61,286 bases of DNA from Ruminococcus flavefaciens (GCA_902777125.1 CACYSQ010000012.1:1-61286), one strand, 5' to 3'. Positions 1 through 9,919 are shown, counted from the stretch's first letter. A program made the numbers and translations. Notes: a model not told the origin generated them from the letters alone.

Positions 1-1
1 A

Positions 2-778
2 CTTGCAGAGCGTGGATTTCTGACCATTGCATTCGATCCGTCCTTTACGGGTGAAAGCGGAGGACAGCCGAGATACATGGCTTCTCCCGACATCAACACG
101 GAAGACTTTATGGCAGCGGTGGACTTCCTCTCGATTCAGGAAAATGTTGATCCTGAACGCATTGGTATCCTTGGCATCTGCGGCTGGGGCGGTATGGCTC
201 TGAATACAGCGGCACTGGATACCCGTATCAAGGCGACTGTTGCATCTACCATGTACGATATGACAAGAGTGAATGCAAATGGCTATTTCGACAGCGAGGA
301 CAGTGAAGAAAAGCGTTATGAGAAAAAGGTTGCTCTGAATGCCCAGCGTATCAGGGATTATCAGTCCGGCGAGTATGAGCTTGGCGGCGGTGTTATTGAT
401 CCTTTGCCGGAAGACGCTCCCTACTTTGTCAAGGACTACCACGCATACTACAAGACCGAAAGAGGCTATCACCCACGCTCGCTCAATTCAAACGGCGGCT
501 GGAACAAGATCGGCTGTATGTCGTTTATCAATATGCCTATCCTGCAATACAGCAATGAGATACGCTCCGCTGTGATGATCGTTCACGGTGAAAAGGCTCA
601 CTCCTGTTATTTCGGCAGGGACGCTTACGAGAATATGACGAAGGACAGCAAATACACCGATAACAAGGAACTTCTCATTATTGAGGGAGCTTCTCATACC
701 GATCTGTATGACGGCGGTGAAAAGAAGGTCATTCCGTTTGATAAGCTCGAAGCGTTTTATAATGAGTATCTGAAATAA
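2..778 (+). CDS. Alpha/beta hydrolase, dienelactone-hydrolase-like, 5' partial
   Basis: The frame is open from the window edge, so the true start lies outside. The visible part holds the nucleophile elbow GICGWGG, a G-x-C-x-G form typical of the dienelactone hydrolase family with a cysteine nucleophile, and a late histidine in EGASHTDLYD. It should be a cytoplasmic esterase or hydrolase; the substrate cannot be told. It is followed after 22 bases by a sugar acetyltransferase gene with a good GGAGG site, so the two probably share a transcript. A near-identical but truncated paralogue lies at 10105-10563. The family call is firm; the function is not. Confidence 0.8.
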   Translation, partial: LAERGFLTIAFDPSFTGESGGQPRYMASPDINTEDFMAAVDFLSIQENVDPERIGILGICGWGGMALNTAALDTRIKATVASTMYDMTRVNANGYFDSEDSEEKRYEKKVALNAQRIRDYQSGEYELGGGVIDPLPEDAPYFVKDYHAYYKTERGYHPRSLNSNGGWNKIGCMSFINMPILQYSNEIRSAVMIVHGEKAHSCYFGRDAYENMTKDSKYTDNKELLIIEGASHTDLYDGGEKKVIPFDKLEAFYNEYLK

Positions 779-800
779 AGCTATCACGGAGGAAACAGCG

Positions 801-1348
801 ATGACAACACAAGAATTCCTTGATTTCATGAACAGCGGAAAACAAGTCAAGGCGGAGTGTGGTGTGCATCAGACGATGCACAGGCTCAGTCAGGAAGCTA
901 TCCGCATCACAATGGAGATCAATAATCATTATCATACTCCCGATGAGATCAATGCGCTGATGTCGGAGCTGATCGGTGCGCCTGTTGAGGTAGGGCTGTT
1001 TCCACCGTTTTATACGGACTGCGGAAAGAACATTAATCTCGGAAAAGGCGTGTTCATCAATGCAGGCTGTAAATTTCAGGATCAGGGCGGTATTTACATA
1101 GGTGACGGTGCGCTGATCGGTCACAATACGGTGCCCACGGACTTCTGCCCGAAGAACGTCACGACCTGATACCGAAACCTATTCACATTGGTAAGAATGT
1201 GTGGATCGGCTCAAACTCAACTATTCTTCCAGGCGTGACGATCGGAGACAATGCCGTTATCGGTGCAGGCTCGGTGGTCACAAAGGATATTCCCGAAAAC
1301 ATGGTAGCTGTGGGAAGTCCTGCGAGAGTTATAAATAGTATAGGATGA
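801..1348 (+). pseudogene. Sugar O-acetyltransferase (maltose acetyltransferase type), frameshifted
   Basis: Residues 1-110 read as the N-terminal helix and first left-handed beta-helix turns of a maltose/galactoside O-acetyltransferase ([26 protein letters not shown]). At about base 1133 the frame breaks, and the rest ([20 protein letters not shown], then the [19 protein letters not shown] type end) continues in another frame to a stop at 1346-1348. Family spacing suggests that 13 bases, coding for roughly LATLN, are missing. The intact enzyme would move acetyl from acetyl-CoA to a sugar hydroxyl. Start ATG at 801 follows GGAGG at 788-792. This is either a real pseudogene or a sequencing or assembly deletion. 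Confidence 0.8.
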
Positions 1349-1376
1349 CTATAATATGAGTCTCTATTCAGATGCT

Positions 1377-2225
1377 CTATGTTGTGTCAATAGACCACAG
1401 TCTATCCAGTATCTCACGTCCTGTCTTCTCATAGCCGTAACGAGCCGCCCAGCGGTTCATCGAATACTCAGAACGACGACTGAATCTAAGGAGTTCCGCC
1501 CAGTGTGTCTCAACAAAGAACAGGATGCGACTTATAACGTCTTCCTGTTCATCGTGTGTCTCACCGAGACTGCTTCTGTTTACGTGGATATGCAGTCCGC
1601 AGGTCGAGGTCTGATGTGAGCGATATCCCAGAGATATAGCTTTTTTCATTATCTCCTCCCACTGATAATTCTTGTGATATTCAAGGCTTGCAGGATGACT
1701 TACAAGCTCCATACCGTCATCTAATGAGCCGTCACCTTTAATGTAAATATGCTCATCGCCCCTATTGGCGATAGCAAGTAGCTCGTCAGCATTATCGCTA
1801 TCTTTACCAGCCCCATCAATCTCCAGCTCAATGCCGAAATACCGCTTAGAATCGCCGTAGAATATAGGGTCAGGCTTGTAGCCGTAGTCGTGGATAGAGC
1901 GGTTCTTGTCAACTTCATCGTGGTAGCATTCTGAGCAGTAGTCGTATCCGTCGAGATGATAAGCGTCATCCTCATGCAGTAATGCATCGCAGCAGGAGCA
2001 GCGAGTATAGTGGTTTTCGTAACAGTGACGGCAAAGCGTGGTATATTCGTCACCGTAGCTATCATCTGTCCATACAACCTCACCGCAGCGGTTGCAGGTT
2101 GATGTGAACCTTTCATAACAGTCGGTGCAGACTATCTCGCCGTTTACCTCCTCATAGTCCTCATCTTCGACGATAAGAGCTCCACATCTGGAGCAGTACA
2201 GTGCGTTCTTCTTGTTATCTTCCAT
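1377..2225 (-). CDS. Zinc-ribbon amidoligase-family protein, probably truncated
   Basis: The N-terminal 95 residues contain repeated C-x2-C pairs (CSRCG, CTDCY, CNRCG, CRHCY, CSCC, CSECY), suggesting several zinc-binding knuckles. Residues about 115-270 match the amidoligase_2 family: FGIELEID, then ELVSHPASLEYH, then TCGLHIHVNR. Relatives are ATP-grasp-like glutamine-synthetase-fold ligases that join amino acids to amines and are common on plasmids and phage-like elements. Family members usually continue with a conserved Arg/Phe-rich end; here the reading stops soon after GREIL with a short unrelated tail, next to a 16-bp palindrome at 1390-1405. I infer 3' truncation. Start chosen at 2225 because GGAG lies 9 bases upstream; 2240 is an alternative. 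Confidence 0.65.
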   Translation of the reverse strand: MEDNKKNALYCSRCGALIVEDEDYEEVNGEIVCTDCYERFTSTCNRCGEVVWTDDSYGDEYTTLCRHCYENHYTRCSCCDALLHEDDAYHLDGYDYCSECYHDEVDKNRSIHDYGYKPDPIFYGDSKRYFGIELEIDGAGKDSDNADELLAIANRGDEHIYIKGDGSLDDGMELVSHPASLEYHKNYQWEEIMKKAISLGYRSHQTSTCGLHIHVNRSSLGETHDEQEDVISRILFFVETHWAELLRFSRRSEYSMNRWAARYGYEKTGREILDRLWSIDTT

Positions 2226-2252
2226 TGTAAAAAACTCCATAAATAGAAAGAA

Positions 2253-2272
2253 CCAGCCCCCGAAGGGGCTGG
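2253..2272 (-). terminator. Hairpin with UUCG loop
   Basis: CCAGCCCC and GGGGCTGG form an 8-bp stem that, on the minus strand, closes a TTCG tetraloop and runs into a T-rich stretch. It separates the DUF960 gene from the amidoligase gene, so it is a terminator or partial attenuator for the upstream gene. Confidence 0.65.
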
Positions 2273-2280
2273 CTTTACAT

Positions 2281-2562
2281 TCAATATTCTTCTGCTAAAA
2301 GCATAGTGCTGTGGTCGCCATCATCGATTATATAGACTTTCTCGGCGATTGGATTATCCATAGGAATAACATATTCCATTTTATATGCAGGCTCTTCCGA
2401 GCTGTGCGTTATGGACTGTAGTATTCCTACCGGTTTCAGTTGGAATACCTGTAGGTAGTCACGCAGAGCAGGCATACGGTCTACGCACTCCCAAAGGAAT
2501 AGCTGTAATTCCAGCGGTATTGTGCTGTCCACGCCACAGGTCAGATAACGTTGTTGAGACAT
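2281..2562 (-). CDS. DUF960-like small protein
   Basis: A 93-residue protein. The stretch RYLTCGVDSTIPLELQLFLW followed by DYLQVFQL resembles the DUF960 family of Gram-positive bacteria and their plasmids, whose function is unknown. There is no signal peptide or membrane segment, so it should be cytoplasmic. The start at 2562 is fixed by the strong AAAGGAGG upstream. It lies immediately upstream of the amidoligase-like gene on the same strand, a pairing typical of mobile-element accessory genes, but the hairpin between them may uncouple expression. Confidence 0.6.
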   Translation of the reverse strand: MSQQRYLTCGVDSTIPLELQLFLWECVDRMPALRDYLQVFQLKPVGILQSITHSSEEPAYKMEYVIPMDNPIAEKVYIIDDGDHSTMLLAEEY

Positions 2563-2680
2563 CGATCGTTCCTCCTTTCTGAATTTGATTACCACGAACA
2601 TGGTATCAATATAATCATATATATACGGAAAGGACAAATAATAGGAATTGGCTACAAATGAAGAAAAAATTCAATTGAAT

Positions 2681-2703
2681 TATGAAATAATTATTATTTC
2701 ATA
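2681..2703. promoter_or_regulatory. 23-bp AT-rich palindrome between divergent genes
   Basis: A perfect inverted repeat with arms TATGAAATAAT and ATTATTTCATA around a single central base sits between the minus-strand DUF960 gene and the plus-strand DUF1848 promoter. It could be an operator for a dimeric regulator; in such AT-rich sequence, chance remains possible. Confidence 0.35.
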
Positions 2704-2747
2704 ATAATTATATATATTTACAAAATCAAAATAATAGGAATTCTATC

Positions 2748-2777
2748 TTGACATTGTATTTCAATCCTTAGTATAAT
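2748..2777 (+). promoter_or_regulatory. Promoter for DUF1848-GNAT gene
   Basis: TTGACA (2748-2753) and TATAAT (2772-2777) are both consensus, with an 18-bp spacer. Confidence 0.75.
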
Positions 2778-2803
2778 AAGAAAAATACTGATTCCAAGCT
2801 CTA

Positions 2804-2864
2804 CCGCCCCATTACGGGGCGGCGTGAGAATAAAAAAGCAGCTGTACCGATATGATACAGCTGA
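2804..2864 (+). other. Two hairpins in the 5' leader
   Basis: CCGCCCC/GGGGCGG (2804-2822) and CAGCTGTA/TACAGCTG (about 2840-2864) lie between the promoter and the AAGGAG ribosome site of the DUF1848-GNAT gene. Neither has a T tract, so they are leader structures rather than terminators. Confidence 0.45.
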
Positions 2865-2880
2865 GAGAATAAGGAGAATT

Positions 2881-3894
2881 ATGATTATAAACACAGGAAT
2901 GCGGACTGATATTCCCGCATTTTACTCTGAATGGTTCATGAACCGTATACGAGAAGGCTACGTTCTTGTGCGGAATCCGTATCGACAGGACTGGATAACG
3001 CGATATGAGTTGGATCCTGAAGTAGTTGACTGCATAGCCTTCTGTACAAAGAATCCTGCTCCGATGCTGAAGTATATTGACGAGCTGAAAAGGTTTCATC
3101 AATACTGGTTCGTGACAATTACTCCCTACGGAAAGGACGTTGAACTGAATGTTCCGCCGAAGGAGCAGGTCATGCAGAACTTTATTACTCTCTCAAAAGC
3201 GATAGGCGTCAATTGTGTCGGCTGGAGGTACGATCCGATATTCATTGACAGCACCTACACGCTCGAACGTCACTTATCTGACTTTGAGACTATGTGCAGA
3301 ACTCTTTCAGGTTATACAGAAGTATGCGTTATCAGCTTCATTGATATCTATGAGAAGGTCACTCGAAATTTTCCGCAGGCAAGAACAGTAAATATGCTGA
3401 TAATAAAACCTGCTAACTACGAAGATATAGAGAAAGAGTGGCTCTTTCAGCGCAGTATTCCTGTTGAAGAGAACGGTTTTCTAAACGATTATCCTGATAT
3501 AAGCCGTGATGATTTTGATTCTGCTCTTGAAACGATTATTGCTCAATCAAAGGGCGAAAAGCTACCAGAAGGATATGTTCCGCAGACAGTATATTACCTG
3601 TGGGATGATGATACTATCGTTGGCACATTTCACTTCCGCCATTATCTCTGCCAGTCGCTTATTGAGGGAGCAGGACATATCGGCTACTACATAGCTCCTG
3701 AATATCGCGGTAAACGCTATGCTTCTCAGGGACTTAAACTCCTCATCGACGAGATAAGAGACGATGTTCAGGATGATGAAATATATCTGCGTGTTAACAG
3801 GGATAATCCAGCTTCTCTCAGAGCTATGCTGAATAACGGCGGGTATATCCATCACCAAGACGATACGAAGTACTATGTCAGAATCAAGAAATAA
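2881..3894 (+). CDS. DUF1848 half fused to GNAT acetyltransferase
   Basis: Residues 1-180 match the first half of DUF1848 proteins (INTGMRTDIPAFYSEWF, CIAFCTKNPAPML, ITPYGKDVE, GWRYDPIF). Usual members carry a cysteine cluster near their C-terminus; that half is absent. From about residue 190 the protein reads as a GNAT N-acetyltransferase (GTFHFRHYL, the acetyl-CoA loop IAPEYRGKRYASQGLKLL, and a final RVNRDNPASLRAM). This is either a natural fusion or the product of a recombination that joined two frames. The start at 2881 follows AAGGAG; the upstream in-frame codons lie inside a hairpin leader. The acceptor substrate is unknown. Confidence 0.7.
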   Translation: MIINTGMRTDIPAFYSEWFMNRIREGYVLVRNPYRQDWITRYELDPEVVDCIAFCTKNPAPMLKYIDELKRFHQYWFVTITPYGKDVELNVPPKEQVMQNFITLSKAIGVNCVGWRYDPIFIDSTYTLERHLSDFETMCRTLSGYTEVCVISFIDIYEKVTRNFPQARTVNMLIIKPANYEDIEKEWLFQRSIPVEENGFLNDYPDISRDDFDSALETIIAQSKGEKLPEGYVPQTVYYLWDDDTIVGTFHFRHYLCQSLIEGAGHIGYYIAPEYRGKRYASQGLKLLIDEIRDDVQDDEIYLRVNRDNPASLRAMLNNGGYIHHQDDTKYYVRIKK

Positions 3895-3916
3895 ACTAAA
3901 ATCACAGGTGAAATAA

Positions 3917-4693
3917 TTGAAACAATACGTCGTTGACGCTTTCACAGATAAGATTTTCTCAGGTAATCCCGCTGCTGTAAGCGTTCTGGACTCGTTCCCA
4001 AGTGAAGATATCATGCAGAGTATCGCAGATGAGAACAATCTGTCGGAGACTGCATTTGTTGTCAAAGAGAATGACCATTATCATATCCGCTGGTTTACTC
4101 CCAAGAGTGAGATTGATTTCTGCGGTCACGCTACTCTGGCAACTGCGTTCGTACTCTTCAATTACTATGCCCAGGATGTGGATACTATCAACCTTTATGG
4201 TCAAATCGGTGAGCTCACCGTTCAAAAGAGCGATGAGCTGATAAGAATGGAGTTTCCGGCTTATAAGCTGGAACATATCGAGATAACTGATACAATGATT
4301 GAAGCTCTCGGAACTATCCCACTTGCAGCATACACGGATCGCGATATTCTATTTGTCCTCAGGAATGAAGACGAAGTTCGGGACTTGCAGCCTGATATGG
4401 AGCTTATTTCCAAACTGGACGGAGCTTGTGTTGCTGTTACTGCCAAGGGTACGGAATACGACTGCGTTTCACGGGTATTCGCTCCAAAGTACGGTATGAA
4501 CGAGGATCCCGTTACCGGTTCAACGCATTGTATGATTGCTCCGTACTGGTGCAAACGGCTGAACAAACCTCAAATCCCAGCTTTTCAAACCTCCCACCGT
4601 ACCGGTATCCTGTACTGTGAATGTGTTGGAGATAAAGTAATTATCTCTGGTAAAGCCGCACTATTCTCAATAAATGAAATTGTTGGATTATAA
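3917..4693 (+). CDS. PhzF-family isomerase
   Basis: A 258-residue member of the PhzF/diaminopimelate-epimerase-fold family. It shows the N-terminal VDAFTDKIFSGNPAAVSVL, the catalytic-glutamate context NNLSETAFV, the DFCGHATLA motif and EDPVTGSTHC near the end. Family members isomerise small acids by proton shift; housekeeping members have unknown substrates, so phenazine synthesis should not be inferred. The start is a TTG at 3917 after a weak AGGTG; no better in-frame ATG exists. It lies 22 bases after the DUF1848-GNAT gene and probably shares its promoter. A short piece of a second copy is present at 10985-11082. Confidence 0.85.
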   Translation: MKQYVVDAFTDKIFSGNPAAVSVLDSFPSEDIMQSIADENNLSETAFVVKENDHYHIRWFTPKSEIDFCGHATLATAFVLFNYYAQDVDTINLYGQIGELTVQKSDELIRMEFPAYKLEHIEITDTMIEALGTIPLAAYTDRDILFVLRNEDEVRDLQPDMELISKLDGACVAVTAKGTEYDCVSRVFAPKYGMNEDPVTGSTHCMIAPYWCKRLNKPQIPAFQTSHRTGILYCECVGDKVIISGKAALFSINEIVGL

Positions 4694-4701
4694 TATTATA
4701 T

Positions 4702-4730
4702 GCACCGCCTACGGGCGGTGCTTCTTTTTT
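4702..4730 (+). terminator. Rho-independent terminator after phzF-like gene
   Basis: GCACCGCC/GGCGGTGC stem with TACG loop followed by TTCTTTTTT. Confidence 0.85.
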
Positions 4731-4854
4731 ACTGTTGCGTGCAAGACTTGATGTTGCTGTTTTAAGTACGATAATTAAAATTTGAGGAAAATGAAGGTTT
4801 TACGATCAACTATATGTAGCAGTTGAAATAATAAACATTTTTACGAAGTTTGGC

Positions 4855-4883
4855 TTGAAATAAATTGTGAAATATGTTACAAT
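4855..4883 (+). promoter_or_regulatory. Promoter for macrodomain gene
   Basis: TTGAAA (4855-4860), 17-bp spacer, TACAAT (4878-4883). Confidence 0.6.
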
Positions 4884-4941
4884 ATCTAAAATGTCATTTA
4901 TGTGCCAGATTCATATCATAATAGATTCCGGAGGCGATAAT

Positions 4942-5976
4942 ATGCCGTTTCATATAATCAGGAATGATATAACAAAGGTCGAAGCAGACGTTATAGTGAA
5001 CACTGCAAATCCTGAGCCGATTATCGGTGACGGAACTGACAGCGCTGTATATCAGGCGGCTGGCAAGGAGAAGCTGCTTGCAGAGCGCGTAAAGATAGGC
5101 AAAATGGAGCAGGGACAAGCTGCTATAACTCCTGCATTTGACCTCCATGCGAAATACATAATACATACCGTCGGACCTGCGTGGATTGACGGTAAGCATA
5201 ATGAACGCGATATACTGCGTTCCTGCTATTCAAATACTCTTGCACTCGCGGAGCAGGTCAAGGCTGAGAGTATTGCTTTTCCGCTTATTGCGACAGGTGT
5301 ATACGGTTTCCCGAAGAACGAAGCTCTTGATATAGCGCTTTCGGAGATAGGCAAGTATCTCCTTACACACGATATGGATATAATTCTTGTTGTATTTGAT
5401 AAGGAGTCTTTTCAACTGTCATCGGAACTGGTCGGTGCTATTGATGAATATATAGACGAATTCGGCATAAAGAAGATGTACAGCGATGAATACTCCATTA
5501 GCGGAGAAGAATATATCCACCGCAGAAGAGCGGCTGCTATGCTTGAAGATGCTGAAGATGAGGTGCTTTCCGCATCTTATACGCCTTTACCGGCGGATAC
5601 AAGCCTTGACCGGTTGCTTGACAATGGCGAAGAAACATTTCAGCAGTGCCTTTTCAGACTGATTAACGAGCGCGGCGCTGATGAAATCGAGCTTTACAAG
5701 AAAGCCAATATTGACAGGAAGCTGTTTTCCGCTATTCGCTGCAATGTCAACTATAAGCCGAAGAAGAAAACGGCTGTTGCGCTGGGCATAGCCCTTGAGC
5801 TTGATATGATGGAGATGATGGATCTGCTCCAAAGAGCAGGAATAGCTCTTCACTTCATTCTTGGCTTTGAAGGTGGGGAATCGATTAAGAAGCATCACCT
5901 TCGTCAATTTGATGCTCTGCCACTTGCAAAGAATGGTACGCTGAAAACAAAACTCGATTCTATATTTAACGACTGA
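4942..5976 (+). CDS. Macrodomain protein with C-terminal helical domain
   Basis: Residues 1-170 form a macro (Appr-1''-p processing) domain: ITKVEADVIVNTANPEPIIG, the GVYGFP loop and IIHTVGP. Such domains bind or hydrolyse ADP-ribose or O-acetyl-ADP-ribose. After a linker, residues about 235-310 form a compact helical region (LYKKANIDRKLFSAIR, KKKTAVALGIALELD, LLQRAGIAL) resembling an XRE-like helix-turn-helix. In relatives I know, this domain ends with a different tail; the last 45 residues here diverge and may reflect rearrangement. Start at 4942 follows GGAGG; upstream in-frame codons overlap the promoter. The next gene, a small HhH protein, begins 13 bases downstream. Confidence 0.8.
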   Translation: MPFHIIRNDITKVEADVIVNTANPEPIIGDGTDSAVYQAAGKEKLLAERVKIGKMEQGQAAITPAFDLHAKYIIHTVGPAWIDGKHNERDILRSCYSNTLALAEQVKAESIAFPLIATGVYGFPKNEALDIALSEIGKYLLTHDMDIILVVFDKESFQLSSELVGAIDEYIDEFGIKKMYSDEYSISGEEYIHRRRAAAMLEDAEDEVLSASYTPLPADTSLDRLLDNGEETFQQCLFRLINERGADEIELYKKANIDRKLFSAIRCNVNYKPKKKTAVALGIALELDMMEMMDLLQRAGIALHFILGFEGGESIKKHHLRQFDALPLAKNGTLKTKLDSIFND

Positions 5977-5989
5977 AAGAAGTGAATCT

Positions 5990-6217
5990 ATGCCAGAACA
6001 GAAGATTATCGACCGAGATACCTACTGTGCAATAAAGAAAATGAGCCGTGAGGAGTTGCAAGCCTTTCTGATGCGCTACGCTGACGGACTACTGGAGAAA
6101 GACGGCAAGTCCATCGATCTGCGTGAGGTAGAGAAAGACCTACGTCAGATCAAGGGCATCGGCGATAAACGTGTCGAAGAAATCATGGCAGTATTTGAAA
6201 AGCATCTGGGCGTATGA
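5990..6217 (+). CDS. Small helix-hairpin-helix protein, copy 1
   Basis: A 75-residue protein ending with IKGIGDKRVEEIMAVFEKHL, a typical HhH (GIGxKR) DNA-backbone-binding motif, after an N-terminal IIDRDTYCAIKKMSREEL region. Its paralogue at 14715-14945 shares the same layout. It is the second gene after the macrodomain gene and ends just before a strong terminator. Function is unknown; a DNA-binding accessory role is an inference from the motif alone. Confidence 0.75.
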   Translation: MPEQKIIDRDTYCAIKKMSREELQAFLMRYADGLLEKDGKSIDLREVEKDLRQIKGIGDKRVEEIMAVFEKHLGV

Positions 6218-6221
6218 AAAA

Positions 6222-6260
6222 AGCCGCTGAGTGGTACATTCCACTCGGCGGCTTTCTATA

Positions 6261-6262
<2 letters not shown>
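6222..6262 (+). terminator. Strong terminator
   Basis: AGCCGCTGAGTGG pairs with CCACTCGGCGGCT (13 bp, one wobble) and is followed by TTCTATATTTT. Confidence 0.85.
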
Positions 6263-6964
<702 letters not shown>

Positions 6965-9718
6965 TTAAGCCGCCTTTAGTAATATTCTTGATAATGCTGT
7001 AATTTCCACGCCGAACAGCTGAGGCTTTCCAAATACACGGATGCCCTGCCTCCAGAGGTCGGCGTCTATGTCGTTGAGTTCTGCCGCAGTGATAGCGCCG
7101 TCATTAACGATGAATTCAGCTATCTGCCGCATAACATCTGTTTGATCCTCGGAGAGGTCACGCTGAGTCTGACCGCAGTACAGGTTGAAACGCTGAACAA
7201 ATCCGTTCATAAGGCTGGTCAGCTTGGGATTCTTCTTGTATGCGTACCTGACAAGCTGTATCAGGTTAGTGAGAGCCTTTACATTAGCTCTTGTATCAAG
7301 GTCGTCAACACTGCCCGGATCGAGTGTCTTATAGTACTTCCACAGCTGAGGAGCACTGAAGTGGCTGCTCTCAGACAGAAGCCTGTCTCTCAGGTCTACA
7401 AGCATAGAGTGAGTTATCAGCGTATCTTCCGAGTTGTATATGATACGCAGAGCCTCAATACTGTCCTTGTTGTCGTTGATGTATTTCGCGAAGTTCTCGG
7501 TATATGTCTTGGCAGTCTCCTTTGAGAAGCCAGCACTTATAAGCGTATCGGGATCTTCGTCAGTTGTGAGGATGTAGCCCTGTCTCAGTTCAAGGAGCTT
7601 CTTCCTTGCAGGGATATTGCTGATAAGCCTGTCGATAAGAGCCATACGGATATGGTTGTCATCCGAAGGACTTATATAAGGAGGAAGCTTTCCGTCGTCA
7701 AAAGCTTCCTGTATCGCTGCTGCAAGCTCTTTCGGAGAGTAGCCGTAGTTGTCAATGAAGTATTGCAGATGATGTCCGAAGAAACGGTTATCCTCATAAC
7801 GCCTGTTTATCATAGCACAATAGTCACGGAGCAGGAACAGGTTATCGTCGCTCAGCTCATTATGCGACAGACGCTCCAACAGCTGTTCGAGTGTCAGCCT
7901 TTGTTTAACAGGACTTGGACCGGGGCCAGGCCCCGGTATATCCTTTTCATGTTCTGTTACGCCGATAGCATCGACAATGTAGTAGCATTCTTTGACATCG
8001 GCATTGGGCGTTACTTCACGGAGCTTATCTTCGTTGATAACACGACAGCCTCTGCCTTTCATCTGTGTATACAGTACCTCAGAGAATACGTCCTTCATGA
8101 AGAGTACAATTTCCAGAGGCTTAACATCCGTACCTGTAGCAACGAGAGTTACTGTTACTGCAATACGGAAGTCCTTCTCATTACGCAGGTCGCGGATAAG
8201 TCCGTTTGAATCATCGGATGAATAAGTGATTTTCTGAACAAAATGCTCGGGAACTTCTTCGTTCGGGAACTCGCGCTTGAATACGTCCTTTACAGCCTCT
8301 ACAATCTCAGTAGCATGATTATCGTTCTTAGCGAAGATAAGCGTTTTAGGTATGTATTCCCACGACTTTTCACGTTCCGGATAAAGGTCGTCATATATGG
8401 CCTTTTTGAATTCTCTAAGCACTTCACGTATCTGCTCACGATTGGTGATTGATCTGTCCAGCAGTTTAGCATCGTAATCCTTGTCCTGATCAACGGTATA
8501 GGTTGTATCGTTACCTGTCCTTCTTGCTGTTTCTGTAACAGATGTACCCTTATCAAGCGAACCGCCGTATTCGGTAACCTCCGTCATGATACGGTATACA
8601 CGGGCTGGAACGTTAACGCCGTCAACTACTGAACGCTCATAGGTGTAGTTTTCGACAATGTTATTATTGAAATAGGCGTATGCCTCTGGAGTAGGAGTAG
8701 CTGTAAGGCCGAGTATGTTAGCGCCTTTGAAGTAATCAAGTACAGCCTTCCACTTGCCGTATATCGAACGATGGCACTCATCAACGATGATAAGCTGTAA
8801 ATAATCCGGCGGTATCTTCAGATCATCGCCGAGCTGAATAACGGTATCGTCCTTCTTTTCAGATGCTTCAGCGATACGCTCATCCTCAGCATCTTCATCA
8901 TCGTCGCTTACAGCCTGTCCTGTCATTATAGCAAACAGTTTCTGAATAGTGGAAATGACGATATCTCCCTTTATATCACCTTCGTGTCTAAGCCTTCTTA
9001 TATCATAAAGGGCGTTCATTTCCTTTTTATTCTCAGTCATATTGAACTGGCTGAACTCGCTTTCAGTCTGTCTTGCAAGGTTATTTCTGTCTACAAGGAA
9101 CAGTATCCGCTTTGTGGAGGTATAGTTGAGCAGACGGTAGCTTGCAAGGCAAGCCAGATAGGTCTTTCCACTGCCGGTTGCAAGAACTGCCAGATTCTTC
9201 TTCTTTCCGTTCTTTATGGACTTCTCAAAGTTGAGTTCTGCGTTGTATTGGCAGTCTCTGAGAGACAGTTGCTCAAGCTTAGGCAGAGCGCCGTATTCAG
9301 AGGAACGCTTAATCATACGAAGCATCTGCTTAGGGGTATGTATAGAATCGATCTCTGCGTACTCCTCGTCTCCGGAAAGAAGATTCTTGAATAGTATCTT
9401 CTCGCCGTTTGACATATATACAAGTGGAATGAAGCCGTCTTCCCATAATCCGTACCATGAAAGCGGAGTACGGGCATAGTTCTCTGCCTGTGATTCAACA
9501 TCTTCTCCCAGCGGATTATCAGCTCTCTTTGCTTCAAGAACGGCGATAACCTTGTTGTCTATGAAAAGCAGATAGTCGCTCTCTTTATTGCCCTGAGTTA
9601 GAGCTTCTCTAATGGCAGAAGTAGTCTGTGGGACATACTCGTCCCTGTCAACTATATACCAGCCGGCTTTATTGAGTTTATCATCAATTTTTACGCGAGC
9701 TTTTTCTTCTGGGAGCAT
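6965..9718 (-). CDS. hsdR: Type I restriction enzyme R subunit
   Basis: A 917-residue protein of normal length for HsdR. The N-terminal PD-(D/E)xK nuclease core is visible (ESDYLLF, then VLEAKRAD), followed by a superfamily 2 helicase with Walker A ATGSGKTYLA, the DECH box and LTATPTPEAYAYF, then motif VI TQMKGRGCR. In the complex it translocates and cuts DNA, but only when bound to HsdM and HsdS. Those partners are broken or absent here, so it is an orphan unless supplied from elsewhere in the genome. The start at 9718 has GGTGG upstream and a consensus-like promoter at 9756-9784. Confidence 0.95.
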   Translation of the reverse strand: MLPEEKARVKIDDKLNKAGWYIVDRDEYVPQTTSAIREALTQGNKESDYLLFIDNKVIAVLEAKRADNPLGEDVESQAENYARTPLSWYGLWEDGFIPLVYMSNGEKILFKNLLSGDEEYAEIDSIHTPKQMLRMIKRSSEYGALPKLEQLSLRDCQYNAELNFEKSIKNGKKKNLAVLATGSGKTYLACLASYRLLNYTSTKRILFLVDRNNLARQTESEFSQFNMTENKKEMNALYDIRRLRHEGDIKGDIVISTIQKLFAIMTGQAVSDDDEDAEDERIAEASEKKDDTVIQLGDDLKIPPDYLQLIIVDECHRSIYGKWKAVLDYFKGANILGLTATPTPEAYAYFNNNIVENYTYERSVVDGVNVPARVYRIMTEVTEYGGSLDKGTSVTETARRTGNDTTYTVDQDKDYDAKLLDRSITNREQIREVLREFKKAIYDDLYPEREKSWEYIPKTLIFAKNDNHATEIVEAVKDVFKREFPNEEVPEHFVQKITYSSDDSNGLIRDLRNEKDFRIAVTVTLVATGTDVKPLEIVLFMKDVFSEVLYTQMKGRGCRVINEDKLREVTPNADVKECYYIVDAIGVTEHEKDIPGPGPGPSPVKQRLTLEQLLERLSHNELSDDNLFLLRDYCAMINRRYEDNRFFGHHLQYFIDNYGYSPKELAAAIQEAFDDGKLPPYISPSDDNHIRMALIDRLISNIPARKKLLELRQGYILTTDEDPDTLISAGFSKETAKTYTENFAKYINDNKDSIEALRIIYNSEDTLITHSMLVDLRDRLLSESSHFSAPQLWKYYKTLDPGSVDDLDTRANVKALTNLIQLVRYAYKKNPKLTSLMNGFVQRFNLYCGQTQRDLSEDQTDVMRQIAEFIVNDGAITAAELNDIDADLWRQGIRVFGKPQLFGVEITALSRILLKAA

Positions 9719-9755
9719 AACTATACCACCTTTCGCAAGATTCTATATTTAATTT

Positions 9756-9784
9756 ATTATAGCATATTTCAACAAAAAAATCAA
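9756..9784 (-). promoter_or_regulatory. Promoter of hsdR
   Basis: On the minus strand: TTGATT, 17-bp spacer, TATAAT. Confidence 0.7.
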
Positions 9785-9919
9785 TAGATTAAAGCCGCTG
9801 ATTATAAATAATTGATCTGTTATATTTTTCTCATTCAATCCGTGTTTGGCCATTTTGCCGAAAATATGTTCGGATGATTTGTATACAGTGACGATTTTAT
9901 AGAAAATGCCTTTAGCTCA

